A DNA stretch of 64,000 bases from Endozoicomonas sp965196975 (GTDB lineage Bacteria; Pseudomonadota; Gammaproteobacteria; Pseudomonadales; Endozoicomonadaceae): NCBI RefSeq assembly GCF_965196975.1, contig NZ_OZ239981.1:2914001-2978000 (forward strand), read 5' to 3'. The notes under the pieces were generated by a model. The model was not told where the DNA came from. It saw only the letters and a list, made by a program, of their open reading frames with translations, and ran no database searches. Each line of letters begins with the position of its first letter. The stretch's first letter is position 1. Both the position numbers and the translations under genes were made by a program. Shown piece by piece: positions 44,059-53,473 of the stretch.

Positions 44059-45600
44059 TTAAACATGGGCCTGATTGATCCTGTTTAACATTCCAGTGGA
44101 CAAAGCACGCTGAACATTGCTTCGAATGTAATCGGCCAGCACATCAGATTCTTGGGGGCTCAGAGAAAGTCCCAGCTTACTTCTTCGCCACAGCAAATCA
44201 TCTACTTCCATGACCCACTCTTTGTTGATCAGGTAATCAACTTCACATTGAAACAGACCTGCCCCAAAGTCGATTCCCAAATCTCCAATGCATGTCACTC
44301 CATCCAATAGTTCATGAACAAGAGCTCCATAGCTATACACATAACGTGTGGCTATCTGCTCAGGGAGCCATGGGAAAGACTCTTTCACGTTCACTAAGTA
44401 TTTTTCAGTCTTTACCGCTCCAGGCAAGAGGCTTTCTTTCGTCCACTCTCCCGTCGCCTTTGGAAAATAAATTGCCAACCGATTCATGGCATGTTCAGCC
44501 AACTTTCTGTAAGTTGTCAGCTTGCCCCCAAAAATAGAAAGCAAGGGGGTCATTCCATTGTCATCATTGAGCTCAAAAGAGTAATCCCTGGTAACAGTTC
44601 GAGCATCGCTTGAATCATCTTCAAACAGTGGTCGAACACCTGAATACTCCCAAATGATGTCTTTGACTGACGTCGTGCTCTTAAAGTGATCATTCACTAT
44701 CTGACAAAGATATTCCCGTTCATGTTCAGAGCAAGCAGCCAATAACGGATTGCCAGAATATTCAACTTCTGTTGTACCAATCAGGGAGTAGTTTTCAAGG
44801 AAAGGAATAACAAAAACAATTCTTTTATCCTTATTCTGAAGGATATACGCCTGAGCCCCCTGGTACACAGCAGGAACAACGATATGGCTGCCCTTCACAA
44901 GGCGAACCCTCTTTTCTGACGTTACTGAAAGCCCTGTAAGAACATCCGCAACCCATGGACCAGCAGCATTGACCAGTGATTTTGAAGTTACCTCTGTAAT
45001 TTTTCCAGTTAGTAAATCTTCAAGAGTAATGTGCCACACGTTATTGCTACGAAAGCCTGATACAACTTTGGTCCTGGTATAGATCACACCACCACGCTCT
45101 CGAACACCCTGCGCATTCAGTAGTACAAGGCGTGCATCATCAACCCAGACATCTGAGTATTCAAACACTGTTTCAAATGTGTCTTGTAGAGGACTATTGG
45201 CATTAGGGCTGATTCGGCGGCTACCAGGCAATGTGTTTCTTCGACTTAGATGGTCATAAAGGAATAACCCAAGCTGAACCATCCAGGCTGGCCGTAGCTC
45301 CGATTGATGAGGGAGATGAAAACTCAGAGGCCAGGATATGTGAGGCGCCATTTTCAGTAGCGTTTCACGCTCTGCAAGCGCCTCTCTGACCAGTCGAAAC
45401 TCATATTGCTCAAGATAGCGAAGACCGCCGTGAATCAATTTGCTACTGCACGAAGACGTGGCTCCAGCCAGATCCCCCATCTCACATAAGCAAACCTTGA
45501 GTCCACGTCCTGAAGCATCGTAAGCAATACCAACGCCGTTAATACCGCCACCGATAACGAGGAGATCATAGTCTATTGCCTGTCTAGCCAATCCCACCAT
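44059..45600 (-). CDS. glpD: Aerobic glycerol-3-phosphate dehydrogenase
   Basis: FAD enzyme at the inner membrane that oxidises glycerol 3-phosphate to dihydroxyacetone phosphate and passes electrons to quinone. 513 residues, E. coli GlpD size. The FAD-binding GGGINGVGIAYDASGRGL lies at about 17-34, followed by SSKLIHGGLRYLEQYEF and a C-terminal region with LSIFGGKLTTYRKLAEHAM. An AGGAGAG site lies before the ATG. It begins only 19 bases after the stop of sctC, which is an unusual partner. No glpF or glpK is nearby. Confidence 0.95.
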   Translation of the reverse strand: MVGLARQAIDYDLLVIGGGINGVGIAYDASGRGLKVCLCEMGDLAGATSSCSSKLIHGGLRYLEQYEFRLVREALAERETLLKMAPHISWPLSFHLPHQSELRPAWMVQLGLFLYDHLSRRNTLPGSRRISPNANSPLQDTFETVFEYSDVWVDDARLVLLNAQGVRERGGVIYTRTKVVSGFRSNNVWHITLEDLLTGKITEVTSKSLVNAAGPWVADVLTGLSVTSEKRVRLVKGSHIVVPAVYQGAQAYILQNKDKRIVFVIPFLENYSLIGTTEVEYSGNPLLAACSEHEREYLCQIVNDHFKSTTSVKDIIWEYSGVRPLFEDDSSDARTVTRDYSFELNDDNGMTPLLSIFGGKLTTYRKLAEHAMNRLAIYFPKATGEWTKESLLPGAVKTEKYLVNVKESFPWLPEQIATRYVYSYGALVHELLDGVTCIGDLGIDFGAGLFQCEVDYLINKEWVMEVDDLLWRRSKLGLSLSPQESDVLADYIRSNVQRALSTGMLNRINQAHV

Positions 45601-45619
45601 GATCTCTCCTGAATATCAA

Positions 45620-47767
45620 TTAGGTCTCGGTAGTGCCAATGATCCGTGGCGTTATCAGGAATAAACGCACCTGTTTAATCTTGGACGTTGATTCTGCTCG
45701 GAACAGATGGCCAAGGACCGGAATATCTCCAAGCAGAGGTACCTTAGATAGCTTTTGCTCATCCTGCTCTTTATAAAAACCACCAATCAATAAACTTTCC
45801 TGTTCACTGATAATAGCTTGAGTGTTGATAGAACTATTCGTCACTTCAGGTAGTTTCTGACCGACTTCTTCTGTGCCTTGACTACCAGTGCCATCCTGAA
45901 TATTGACACTCATGTGAATACGCCGTCCCTGGTCTTCACGCACAATTCTCGGAGTAACTTGAACAACTGTGCCTGAAGTCACAGGAAATAATTCAGAATC
46001 CTCATTGCTCGCAACCGATACGTAGAATGTGCTGCTGTTATCAAGGATTGCTTCAATATTATCAAGCGTCAGGATGGAAGGTCTTGAAACAACTTTGACT
46101 TTTCCTTCATCCGCCAGTAGCCTCAGCCGGGCATTAAATGAGCCAAGGTTACTGGAAACAATGGTAGTGTAGTTTGATGATATGCTGGGACTAAAATCAA
46201 AGGTAGTATCACTGGTACTTCCCGAACTATCCCATTCAACACCAAGAGCTTTCAGGTCCTGTGTATTAATATCAATTATCGAAACACTGATTTCAATTTG
46301 AGACGTTGGCTTATCAAGTGAAGCAATCAGCTCTTCATACATAGGCATCTTTGACTCAAGGTCATGCACAATGATTGCATTCAACCTTGGGTCCGCATTG
46401 ATATACACATCATCGGCCACTGCTCCGGCATTTAGCTGCTCCATTCCACCGGCAGATTCTGAGTTATCCATTGGCTTGGACTCACCAGATGTACTTACGC
46501 TCTCAGCTGGTGTCACTGAAGGGTTAGGTAATCCCTGTTTTGTTACCTGAGCAACACCTCCTCCTTTAATGATTCTGGTAAGGATTGTTGCAATGCCTGG
46601 GACTGTTAGCTGCTGTCCTCTGAACGTAAATGACTTATCCGTCGCCCAGGCATACTTGAGAGGGAAAGTGCGCACAGTAAGTTTACTCTTCTGACGTTCG
46701 CCCTCTTTTGCATCCAATAACAGGGCTGTTTGTGAAACCAGTTCGATATAGCGTGGAGGTCCTGAGATAAAGACCAGCCCCTCTTTCGGTTGCTCTTTCC
46801 AGAAAAAGCGACCATCCCAGATACCAATTTTTTTCAGCGTTTTCTTCAGCTCTTTGATAGGCAAATAACTCAAGCTGATAATCTGCTGGCTGGAGGCGCT
46901 ACCATCATAAACAAATAAAGTATGACCATCGAAATACCAGATAAAGCCATAAATATTGGCCAAGTGATCCAGGAAATCTACTGGCGTCATAGGACCTATC
47001 TTGCCATTGACCTGGCCTTCAACCGTATCTGCAATAATAACTGGCATGTAATAACTGGCAGCAAAGTTCTGTAATACTTCTTTCAGGCTGTCCCCATTAC
47101 CAAAATAAGCATAAGGACGAACCCCAAAAGCGGCCAATGCTGGTGACTCATCATCACCAATAGTTCCCTCAAAGTCGTCAATAGCATCCCTGATGGCCTC
47201 TTCTGCAGAAATAACCATGCTATTACCAGACTGTGTCTGGGACTGCATCATATAAAGCTTTGAAGGGTAACGTCCGTCTTGTGTTTCAATTTGACGGGTA
47301 TTTTTCTGAGAAAAGTTGTAATCAAAATCAGAAGAGGCTGCGTAGTGAACTTGATCACTATATCTGGATACATCCGATTCTTTACCGGTTAACTGTTCTG
47401 CGTCCAACAGAGGCATTAATCGTGCGCTTTCTGTATCAACATTGGCACCAACTGCATTGGGAAATACTCTGGCATCAATCGGCCTCCCCTGATCCACAGA
47501 AGGAAGATCAGGCTGATCCTGCACAATGTCCGATGGAAAATAGATAACCTGCCCAACCCGCAAATCCTGCGAGGTATCAAGCTTGTTGTAGCGGGCCAGT
47601 TCATTCACTTCAAACCCATAACTGCCCGCAATGACTTCCAGAGTTTCCTTAGGACGCACTACATGCTTTCGTGTCTGAGGCTCCTCGGATGACCAGTTCG
47701 CCAGCGCTTGAAAAGTAAGCGCCAGCAAAAGGGACAGGATTATCAGGGTATTTCTTATAAAGCCCAT
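45620..47767 (-). CDS. sctC: Type III secretion outer-membrane secretin SctC with N-terminal LysM domain
   Basis: 715 residues. After a signal peptide (about 1-23) comes a LysM peptidoglycan-binding domain (about 35-78: HVVRPKETLEVIAGSYGFEV, then VGQVIYFPSD) and a low-complexity linker to about 210. The N0/N1 domains of the YscC/EscC family follow, recognisable by VEGQVNGKIGPMTPVDFLDHL, YDGSASSQQIISLSYLP and LVFISGPPRYIELV. The secretin domain is at about 480-710 and contains KVKVVSRPSILTLDN and the closing VPLLGDIPVLGHLFRA. A LysM domain is not usual in SctC. The protein forms the outer ring of an injectisome. It is divergent from sctX-sctY-sctV. Confidence 0.9.
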   Translation of the reverse strand: MGFIRNTLIILSLLLALTFQALANWSSEEPQTRKHVVRPKETLEVIAGSYGFEVNELARYNKLDTSQDLRVGQVIYFPSDIVQDQPDLPSVDQGRPIDARVFPNAVGANVDTESARLMPLLDAEQLTGKESDVSRYSDQVHYAASSDFDYNFSQKNTRQIETQDGRYPSKLYMMQSQTQSGNSMVISAEEAIRDAIDDFEGTIGDDESPALAAFGVRPYAYFGNGDSLKEVLQNFAASYYMPVIIADTVEGQVNGKIGPMTPVDFLDHLANIYGFIWYFDGHTLFVYDGSASSQQIISLSYLPIKELKKTLKKIGIWDGRFFWKEQPKEGLVFISGPPRYIELVSQTALLLDAKEGERQKSKLTVRTFPLKYAWATDKSFTFRGQQLTVPGIATILTRIIKGGGVAQVTKQGLPNPSVTPAESVSTSGESKPMDNSESAGGMEQLNAGAVADDVYINADPRLNAIIVHDLESKMPMYEELIASLDKPTSQIEISVSIIDINTQDLKALGVEWDSSGSTSDTTFDFSPSISSNYTTIVSSNLGSFNARLRLLADEGKVKVVSRPSILTLDNIEAILDNSSTFYVSVASNEDSELFPVTSGTVVQVTPRIVREDQGRRIHMSVNIQDGTGSQGTEEVGQKLPEVTNSSINTQAIISEQESLLIGGFYKEQDEQKLSKVPLLGDIPVLGHLFRAESTSKIKQVRLFLITPRIIGTTET

Positions 47768-48002
47768 CAGACGCGTGCCTCCATGCTCATGTCTGCTCCA
47801 GCTTATTCAACAGCCCTTAATGAATAGATGCCTTGTGATTTCGAAAGTGTCAATAAAAATTCGTTACATACCAGTTTATCGGAAAACAAACTGAATTCAC
47901 CAGTATTTCGTCAAAAAAAACGTTTGCGTTAAAAAAATAATTTAACCATTCAATTTTTCCGCCGAACGCACTAAAGGAATAAATCATCAGGAGGGCTAGG
48001 GA
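47768..48002. promoter_or_regulatory. Divergent promoter region of sctC and sctXYV
   Basis: 235 bases between the two type III units, AT-rich with long A-runs near 47915-47940. It must hold both promoters. I see no confident sigma-70, HrpL or ExsA-type boxes. A strong AGGAGGG ribosome binding site precedes sctX. Confidence 0.5.
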
Positions 48003-48401
48003 ATGGCAGGATCGGTTTCATTTGACAATGGTATTTCTGGTATTTCAAGAATACACAGTGGATTAGTTGATTCTGATTTCCCAAAGTCTAAATCAAACTT
48101 CAAACCTTCCGGTGATAAAGTTGTTGATTACACATGGAAAGCTCTGGATATGAGCAGAAATTTCCAAAACCGTGAACTGAAGTTTGCCACTAACATTTCC
48201 GGCCAGAATATTTATTCCAGTCCAGAAGAGCATTATCGCTTTACACAGGAAGCAATTGACTCTCTCTCATCCTTTTTGAAACAGCAACCCGAAAACAGCG
48301 CTAAGTCGAAAGCGGTTAAAGAAGCACTTGCAGTTATTGAGAAGGCAAAATCAGATAGTGAATATTTGATGATGTGCCGCAATGTTCTAATTGCCAGTTA
48401 A
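48003..48401 (+). CDS. sctX: Type III secretion protein SctX (YscX-like)
   Basis: 132 residues, soluble, no signal peptide. It is first in an X-Y-V order that matches yscX-yscY-lcrD in Yersinia and its relatives. The centre and C-terminal half align in pattern with YscX: KPSGDKVVDYTWKALDMSRN, then NREL and a helical EEHYRFTQEAIDSLSSFL segment, ending in a short helix. YscX is an early secreted component needed for export and binds YscY and YscV. A strong AGGAGGG site fixes the start. Confidence 0.7.
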   Translation: MAGSVSFDNGISGISRIHSGLVDSDFPKSKSNFKPSGDKVVDYTWKALDMSRNFQNRELKFATNISGQNIYSSPEEHYRFTQEAIDSLSSFLKQQPENSAKSKAVKEALAVIEKAKSDSEYLMMCRNVLIAS

Positions 48402-48412
48402 GGAATAATTGT

Positions 48413-48706
48413 ATGGAAAAGTCACTGCAAACCTGGTTACTGTCCCAGGCCTCTTATTATCTGGAATATTTACAACCCAGAAAGTCCATTGCTTTACTGG
48501 AAGCACTCCAATCCATCGATAAGAAAAACCCCGATATTTATCGCATGCTAAGCTATGCCTACTTGCAGGCAGAGCAACCTGAAGAATCGATTCGTGCAGC
48601 CGATAATTTTCTAAAATATGCGAGGCCCGGCACTGATATCCGGGCCATTAAATGGATTAAGGGGCGAGCCCTGCTCAAGAAGAAAAAAGCGGCGCTTAGC
48701 CGTTGA
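48413..48706 (+). CDS. sctY: Type III secretion chaperone SctY (YscY-like, TPR)
   Basis: 97 residues from the ATG at 48413 (AAGGA site), 11 bases after sctX. It is all-helical with TPR-like repeats, for example SIALLEALQSIDKKNPDIYRML and AYLQAEQPEESIRAADNFL written in two halves. YscY is the TPR chaperone of YscX and contacts the export gate YscV. The gene position between sctX and sctV is the strongest evidence. Spacing to sctV is 45 bases, with a hairpin-capable GCCGCC-rich segment between. Confidence 0.7.
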   Translation: MEKSLQTWLLSQASYYLEYLQPRKSIALLEALQSIDKKNPDIYRMLSYAYLQAEQPEESIRAADNFLKYARPGTDIRAIKWIKGRALLKKKKAALSR

Positions 48707-48751
48707 TCTTCAAGATCATAGCCGCCCCACCATAGCGGCGGCACACCTCTC

Positions 48752-50833
48752 ATGTCACAACTGTTACCCGGGCTGAACTTAGGCGGTAGAAACGATCTGG
48801 TACTGGCGGGTTTGCTGGTGTCAATCATCGGGCTCATTATTCTGCCCATGCCAACACCCTTGGTGGATTTTCTCATTGCTTTAAACATGGGGATATCAAC
48901 CATTCTTTTGATGACATCGATCTACCTGAAATCTCCCCTGGAGTTCTCATCATTCCCCGGCGTTCTCCTAATTACGACGCTCTTCAGGCTGGCACTGTCG
49001 ATTACAACAACCCGTCTGATTCTTCTCCAGGCCGATGCAGGTGAAATTGTATACACCTTCGGAAACTTCGTAGTCGGTGGCAACTTGGTAGTCGGTATCG
49101 TTATCTTCCTTATCATTACCATTGTGCAATTCCTGGTAATTACCAAGGGCTCCGAGCGTGTTGCGGAAGTCAGTGCACGCTTCTCTCTGGACGGAATGCC
49201 CGGAAAGCAAATGAGTATTGATGCAGACCTCCGTGCCGGTGCCATCGAAATGGAAGAAGCCCAGCGCCGTCGTGAGCTGGTCACCAAAGAAAGTCAGTTG
49301 TTCGGTTCGATGGACGGAGCCATGAAGTTCGTAAAAGGTGATGCCATTGCCGGTTTGATCATCATCTTTGTGAACATCACCGCCGGTGTTGCTATAGGTA
49401 CGGGCAACGGAATGACCGGAGGAGAAGCGCTACAACTCTATGCCATCCTAACGGTTGGTGATGGTCTTATCTCCCAGATACCTGCTCTTCTGATATCCAT
49501 TACCGCAGGTATTATTGTAACCCGTGTTTCCAATGAAGATGCGAAAGACCTTGGTAACGAAATAGGCTCCCAGCTTACCGACAAACCGAAAGCCCTCATG
49601 GTGGGTGGTGCACTGTTACTTGGTTTTGCCCTGATTCCAGGATTCCCGACACTTACCTTCATGATGCTCGCAGCAGCTATTGGCGGCGGTGGCTATTTCT
49701 TGATGAAGAAGGTTGAAAAAACCCGCGCCCAAGAAGAAGATGGCGGCATCCCTGCAATGGCAGCAGCAACAGAAACCCCAAGTGAAGCCAAATCAAGATT
49801 GGACCAGCAGGAAGAATTTACTCAAACCCTGCCATTAATTATTGATGTTCCCACCTCCATACAGAAAACACTCAACACCTCATCTTTGAATGAAGAGCTG
49901 CTCAAAGTTCGTAAAGCGCTTTATATGGATCTTGGAGTCCCATTTCCAGGCATTCACCTTCGTTTTAACGATTCCATGGAAGAGAACTCCTACACAATTC
50001 TGTTACAGGAAGTTCCAGTAGCATCAGGCCATTTCAAACCAGGCTTTCTTTTTGTTAGAGAGAGTAATGATCACCTGGATATGCTGAAAATTCCTTATGA
50101 AATTGGGGATAATTTTTTACCAAGTCTCGACTCTCTCTGGGTCAACGAAAATCAAAAAGACAAACTTGAGCGAAATAATGTCAACTTCATGGACTCCCCA
50201 AAAATCATGACCTATCACCTCGCTCACGTTTTAAAAAAATACGCTGAAGATTTTGTTGGTATTCAGGAAACACGCTACCTTCTGGAAAAAATGGAAAGTA
50301 GCTTTGGAGAATTGATTAAGGAAGTCCAAAGGCTGTTACCGGTTAACAAGATCACCGAGATATTCCAGCGTCTGGTATCTGAAGATATTTCGATCAGAAA
50401 CCTCCGCTCTATTTTGCAATCTCTGGTTGTCTGGGGTCATAAGGAGAAAGAGGTTGTCCAGTTAACCGAGTATGTTCGTTCCTCATTGAAACGCTACATC
50501 AGTTACAAATACTCTAACGGCAAAAATATGTTGCCAGTATACCTGCTTGATCAGGATGTCGAAGATACTATCCGCTCCGGTATCCGTCAGACTTCAGCAG
50601 GCAGCTACCTGGCACTTGATCCATCGACCTCAGCCCAGTTTGTCGAAAACGTTAAGCATTCTGTTGGTAAAATTGGTCATCTTGAGCACAAGCCTGTACT
50701 GATCACCTCTATGGATATTCGCCGCTATGTCCGAAAACTTCTGGAGCTGGAAGTCTATGACCTGGCAGTGCTTTCACACCAGGAGTTAACGGAAGAGATT
50801 ACGGTTCAACCACTGGGCCGTATTTCTCTGTAA
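48752..50833 (+). CDS. sctV: Type III secretion export gate protein SctV
   Basis: 693 residues of the FHIPEP family (LcrD/HrcV/InvA). The N-terminal half has about eight membrane segments with ITTLFRLALSITTTRLIL, the FHIPEP-region DGMPGKQMSIDADLRAGAI and LTVGDGLISQIPALLISI. The C-terminal cytoplasmic domain (about 355-690) forms the nonameric ring that docks substrates. I call it SctV rather than FlhA because it follows sctX and sctY and faces sctC, and no flagellar gene is seen. The start is the ATG at 48752. Confidence 0.94.
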   Translation: MSQLLPGLNLGGRNDLVLAGLLVSIIGLIILPMPTPLVDFLIALNMGISTILLMTSIYLKSPLEFSSFPGVLLITTLFRLALSITTTRLILLQADAGEIVYTFGNFVVGGNLVVGIVIFLIITIVQFLVITKGSERVAEVSARFSLDGMPGKQMSIDADLRAGAIEMEEAQRRRELVTKESQLFGSMDGAMKFVKGDAIAGLIIIFVNITAGVAIGTGNGMTGGEALQLYAILTVGDGLISQIPALLISITAGIIVTRVSNEDAKDLGNEIGSQLTDKPKALMVGGALLLGFALIPGFPTLTFMMLAAAIGGGGYFLMKKVEKTRAQEEDGGIPAMAAATETPSEAKSRLDQQEEFTQTLPLIIDVPTSIQKTLNTSSLNEELLKVRKALYMDLGVPFPGIHLRFNDSMEENSYTILLQEVPVASGHFKPGFLFVRESNDHLDMLKIPYEIGDNFLPSLDSLWVNENQKDKLERNNVNFMDSPKIMTYHLAHVLKKYAEDFVGIQETRYLLEKMESSFGELIKEVQRLLPVNKITEIFQRLVSEDISIRNLRSILQSLVVWGHKEKEVVQLTEYVRSSLKRYISYKYSNGKNMLPVYLLDQDVEDTIRSGIRQTSAGSYLALDPSTSAQFVENVKHSVGKIGHLEHKPVLITSMDIRRYVRKLLELEVYDLAVLSHQELTEEITVQPLGRISL

Positions 50834-51526
50834 AAAGAAATCATGTAGTTAACGGATGCACTTCTCAACCTGCTGGCAGATCGTTTCAGCCAGCAGATGG
50901 GAGCTGAGATTTCTGGCAATCACATCTTCAGTCAATTTCCCTTGTGAAACAACGTCCAACCAATGCTCAATCATTCCATAAAACCCTTTGGTTGCAAGCA
51001 TAGGCGTCCAATCCGAAAGACGAATTATCTGTTCCTGATTATTTTCCTGAAGCACACCGGCTTGAAAACTGTCAAACAGGTATGAGCGGTTTTCATAGTT
51101 CAAACTAACCCGTTCATTGGTCATGCCATTCAACCGATTCATGGATGCCTGTATAAACGTACTTCCAGACTGCCACTGAACATCAATCCGGTTAACTCCA
51201 GAGCCCAACATCTGTGCTGATATGAGAAGATCTTCAGTGTTAACAACTGCAGCCCTATTAACACTGTCCAGAGGGTGGATAAAATCATCAAAAACAAAGG
51301 TACGAGGCAACCCGGGCAGGTTATGCCGATTTTTCTCCCACCGTAAAAAAAGCAGTGGAGAGGCCTCTGACTCTAACGACAGAGGCTCTTGTAAAATGGG
51401 TAGATAGCGTCGATTGAAACCAATAAAAAGTGGCTGTCTGACTTGTTCAGCCAGATTATAAAGCGTTTCACAGTTGCCATAATCTGTAGACAGGGGTTTA
51501 TCAACGAAAACAGGAATTCTTTGTTC

Positions 51527-53125
51527 GTAACTATTCAGCACCCTTCATATAAATCTGGAATTTTCTGATTTTTCGACCATCATCTTATACTCAATTTTTC
51601 TAACAAATCTCCAGTATGGAACCAGACTTCCCAGCTACTCCGTTTACCGAAGCTCTCCTTAAAGAGAATGAAGAGCTTCGGACCGAGAATGCGCTTTTAC
51701 GGGAACGTTGCAGCGAACTGGAAGAAAGGGTTAATAAAAACAGTCAAAACAGTAGTAAGCCACCATCGTCAGATGGTTATCAAAAGCCCAGTAAAAAAGG
51801 GAGTGATAAAGGTGATACATCTTCCAAAGAAGCCCCCTGCTCCTCACAGGAAACACCGAACCCCAAAAGCCTTAGACCATCTTCAGGCAATAAACCAGGT
51901 GGCCAGAAAGGTCATCAAGGCTCTTGTTTGAGACGTGTCGCCTTACCCGATTATGTCAGGCATCTGAAGGTTGAAAAATGTTGCTGTTGCCAGTCTTCGC
52001 TTATCGATATTAAACCCACCAAATACATTGAGCGACAGGTTTTTGATCCAGGTAGACCCGGAGAATTTGAAGTTACCGCGTACTGGGCAGACGTTAAAGT
52101 ATGTCCTTGTGGTAAACGGAACACCGCTGAGTTTCCCCAAGGAGTGAAAGCCGCTGCTCAATACGGAGAAGTGACTCAGGCAATGGCTGTTCATTTAAAC
52201 CAGTATCACTTCATCCCATATCACCGGGTGTCTGAGTATTTCAATACTATTTATTGCATGAGTGTCAGCGCAGGCTCTGTTGCCAATTTTGTTGCCTATA
52301 CCCATGAGAACCTGGCCTCTACTGAGCAGAGTATCCGCGATGCTTTACAAGAAAGTCCGGTTGCAGGAGCGGATGAAACTGGCATGCGGGTTGACGGTTC
52401 ACTGTGGTGGTTACACATTATGCGAGATGACCAATGGACGCTTTACTACCTCTCAGAAAGGCGAGGTTGTGAAGCAATGGATGCAATGGGCATCCTGCTG
52501 ACTTTTGCAGGCATTCTGGTTCACGATCATTGGAAGTCCTACTTTGCCTATGCGGCAGTGCATGTGCTTTGTAATGCCCATCATCTGAGAGAGCTTCAGG
52601 GAGTTGTCGATAGGGATGCGAATAAGCTGGCTCTGCGGCTGATGAAATTGCTTACGCTCTCCTGGCACTTCTGCAAGAAATACAAAGCAGCCGGTCTGAC
52701 TCAAATGCCTGGTGCAATACAGCTTCGCATTGAGACGATATACGACCAAATCCTTCAAAGGGCTCTCACGAAGGAAACCGCTTATATGGAAAAACAACGA
52801 CAGGTGCTTGGACGTAAGAAGGTCAGGAATACCAAGGCCTACAACCTGTTCAAAAGGCTTATTGAGTTTAAGGTTGAAACGTTGCGCTTCATGTCGGACT
52901 TTTCAATTCCCTTCGATAACAATGGCAGTGAACGTGATGCCAGGATGGCCAAACTTAAGCAGAAGATCTCAGGCTGCTTCAGAAGCGAAGACGGAGGTAC
53001 CATGTTTACCCGAATCCGAAGCTATTTATCATCTGCTAAAAAGCAGGGGTTGAACATATTTCAGGCGCTTCTTAAAGCGGTTCGAAATTACAACAATACG
53101 CCTTTGCTGGGTGCTGAATAGTTAC
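51527..53125 (+). mobile_element. IS66-family insertion sequence, copy 1 (1599 bp)
   Basis: Ends are GTAACTATTCAGCACCC and its reverse complement (17-base perfect inverted repeat). The 8-base target duplication CTTTGTTC (51519-51526 and 53126-53133) is what IS66 elements generate. Only a TnpC-type transposase gene is present, with no tnpA/tnpB, as in the ISBst12 subgroup. A second, inverted copy is at 54359-58477. Confidence 0.94.
51616..53121 (+). CDS. IS66-family transposase (TnpC type), copy 1
   Basis: 501 residues. The N-terminal leucine-zipper-like coiled coil (about 12-40) is followed by the SSKPPSSDG motif and a Cys-rich zinc finger (CCCC through CPCG, about 130-170). The DDE domain has GADETGMRV with the first Asp, LVHDHWKSY with the second and the GSERDARM region with the Glu. 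It is complete and probably active. The last codons overlap the right end of the IS. Confidence 0.95.
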   Translation: MEPDFPATPFTEALLKENEELRTENALLRERCSELEERVNKNSQNSSKPPSSDGYQKPSKKGSDKGDTSSKEAPCSSQETPNPKSLRPSSGNKPGGQKGHQGSCLRRVALPDYVRHLKVEKCCCCQSSLIDIKPTKYIERQVFDPGRPGEFEVTAYWADVKVCPCGKRNTAEFPQGVKAAAQYGEVTQAMAVHLNQYHFIPYHRVSEYFNTIYCMSVSAGSVANFVAYTHENLASTEQSIRDALQESPVAGADETGMRVDGSLWWLHIMRDDQWTLYYLSERRGCEAMDAMGILLTFAGILVHDHWKSYFAYAAVHVLCNAHHLRELQGVVDRDANKLALRLMKLLTLSWHFCKKYKAAGLTQMPGAIQLRIETIYDQILQRALTKETAYMEKQRQVLGRKKVRNTKAYNLFKRLIEFKVETLRFMSDFSIPFDNNGSERDARMAKLKQKISGCFRSEDGGTMFTRIRSYLSSAKKQGLNIFQALLKAVRNYNNTPLLGAE

Positions 53126-53404
53126 CTTTGTTCAAGAAAGTACGTGGCTATTTCCACATGAGTTGATGTTGCACTGTGAATCATAACAGCATCAACATCC
53201 ATATTAATCAGCTGTTTATAATCACTACAACCGTCATTTATGCGATATTTTCTGGCAAGATCTGTGAGCACATGACGACTTCGAGTACAGAAAACAGGTG
53301 TAACGAATGGATGCTCAGTAAGAATTGGCAGGTAGGCTTTCTGTGCAATATCTCCCAAACCGATCAAACCAATTCTCATTAGTGTCTCTCTTCTCTTTAG
53401 CTAC

Positions 53405-53442
53405 AACATTGCTTTTCCCTTGGGAAAGGGAAAAGCAATGTT
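53405..53442. repeat. 17-bp perfect inverted repeat (strong hairpin)
   Basis: AACATTGCTTTTCCCTT (53405-53421) and its exact reverse complement (53426-53442) are separated by four bases. It sits between the acetyltransferase gene and the split oxidoreductase, both on the minus strand. No T-run follows on either side, so it may be an intercistronic stabiliser, a weak terminator or a remnant repeat. Confidence 0.7.
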
Positions 53443-53473
53443 ACTAGATAAGAGACCAGGGGAAAAATGACAG

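Larger units (their letters stand above)
50849..53379 (-). pseudogene. Gfo/Idh/MocA-family oxidoreductase, split by an IS66 element
   Basis: The N-terminal part lies at 53126-53379 and the C-terminal part at 50849-51518, separated by the IS and one copy of its 8-base duplication. Rejoining gives an uninterrupted 307-residue protein (EQR joined to IPVFVDKPLS). The Rossmann start RIGLIGLGDIAQKAYLPIL and the VFVDKPLS motif mark the NAD(P)-dependent sugar oxidoreductase family. The junction falls right before the conserved EKP/DKP lysine, so neither half is likely to be active. The original substrate is unknown. Confidence 0.9.

Noticed and set aside
48752..50833. Flagellar FlhA instead of type III SctV
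   Set aside because: Neighbouring sctX, sctY and sctC and the absence of flagellar genes favour the injectisome protein.
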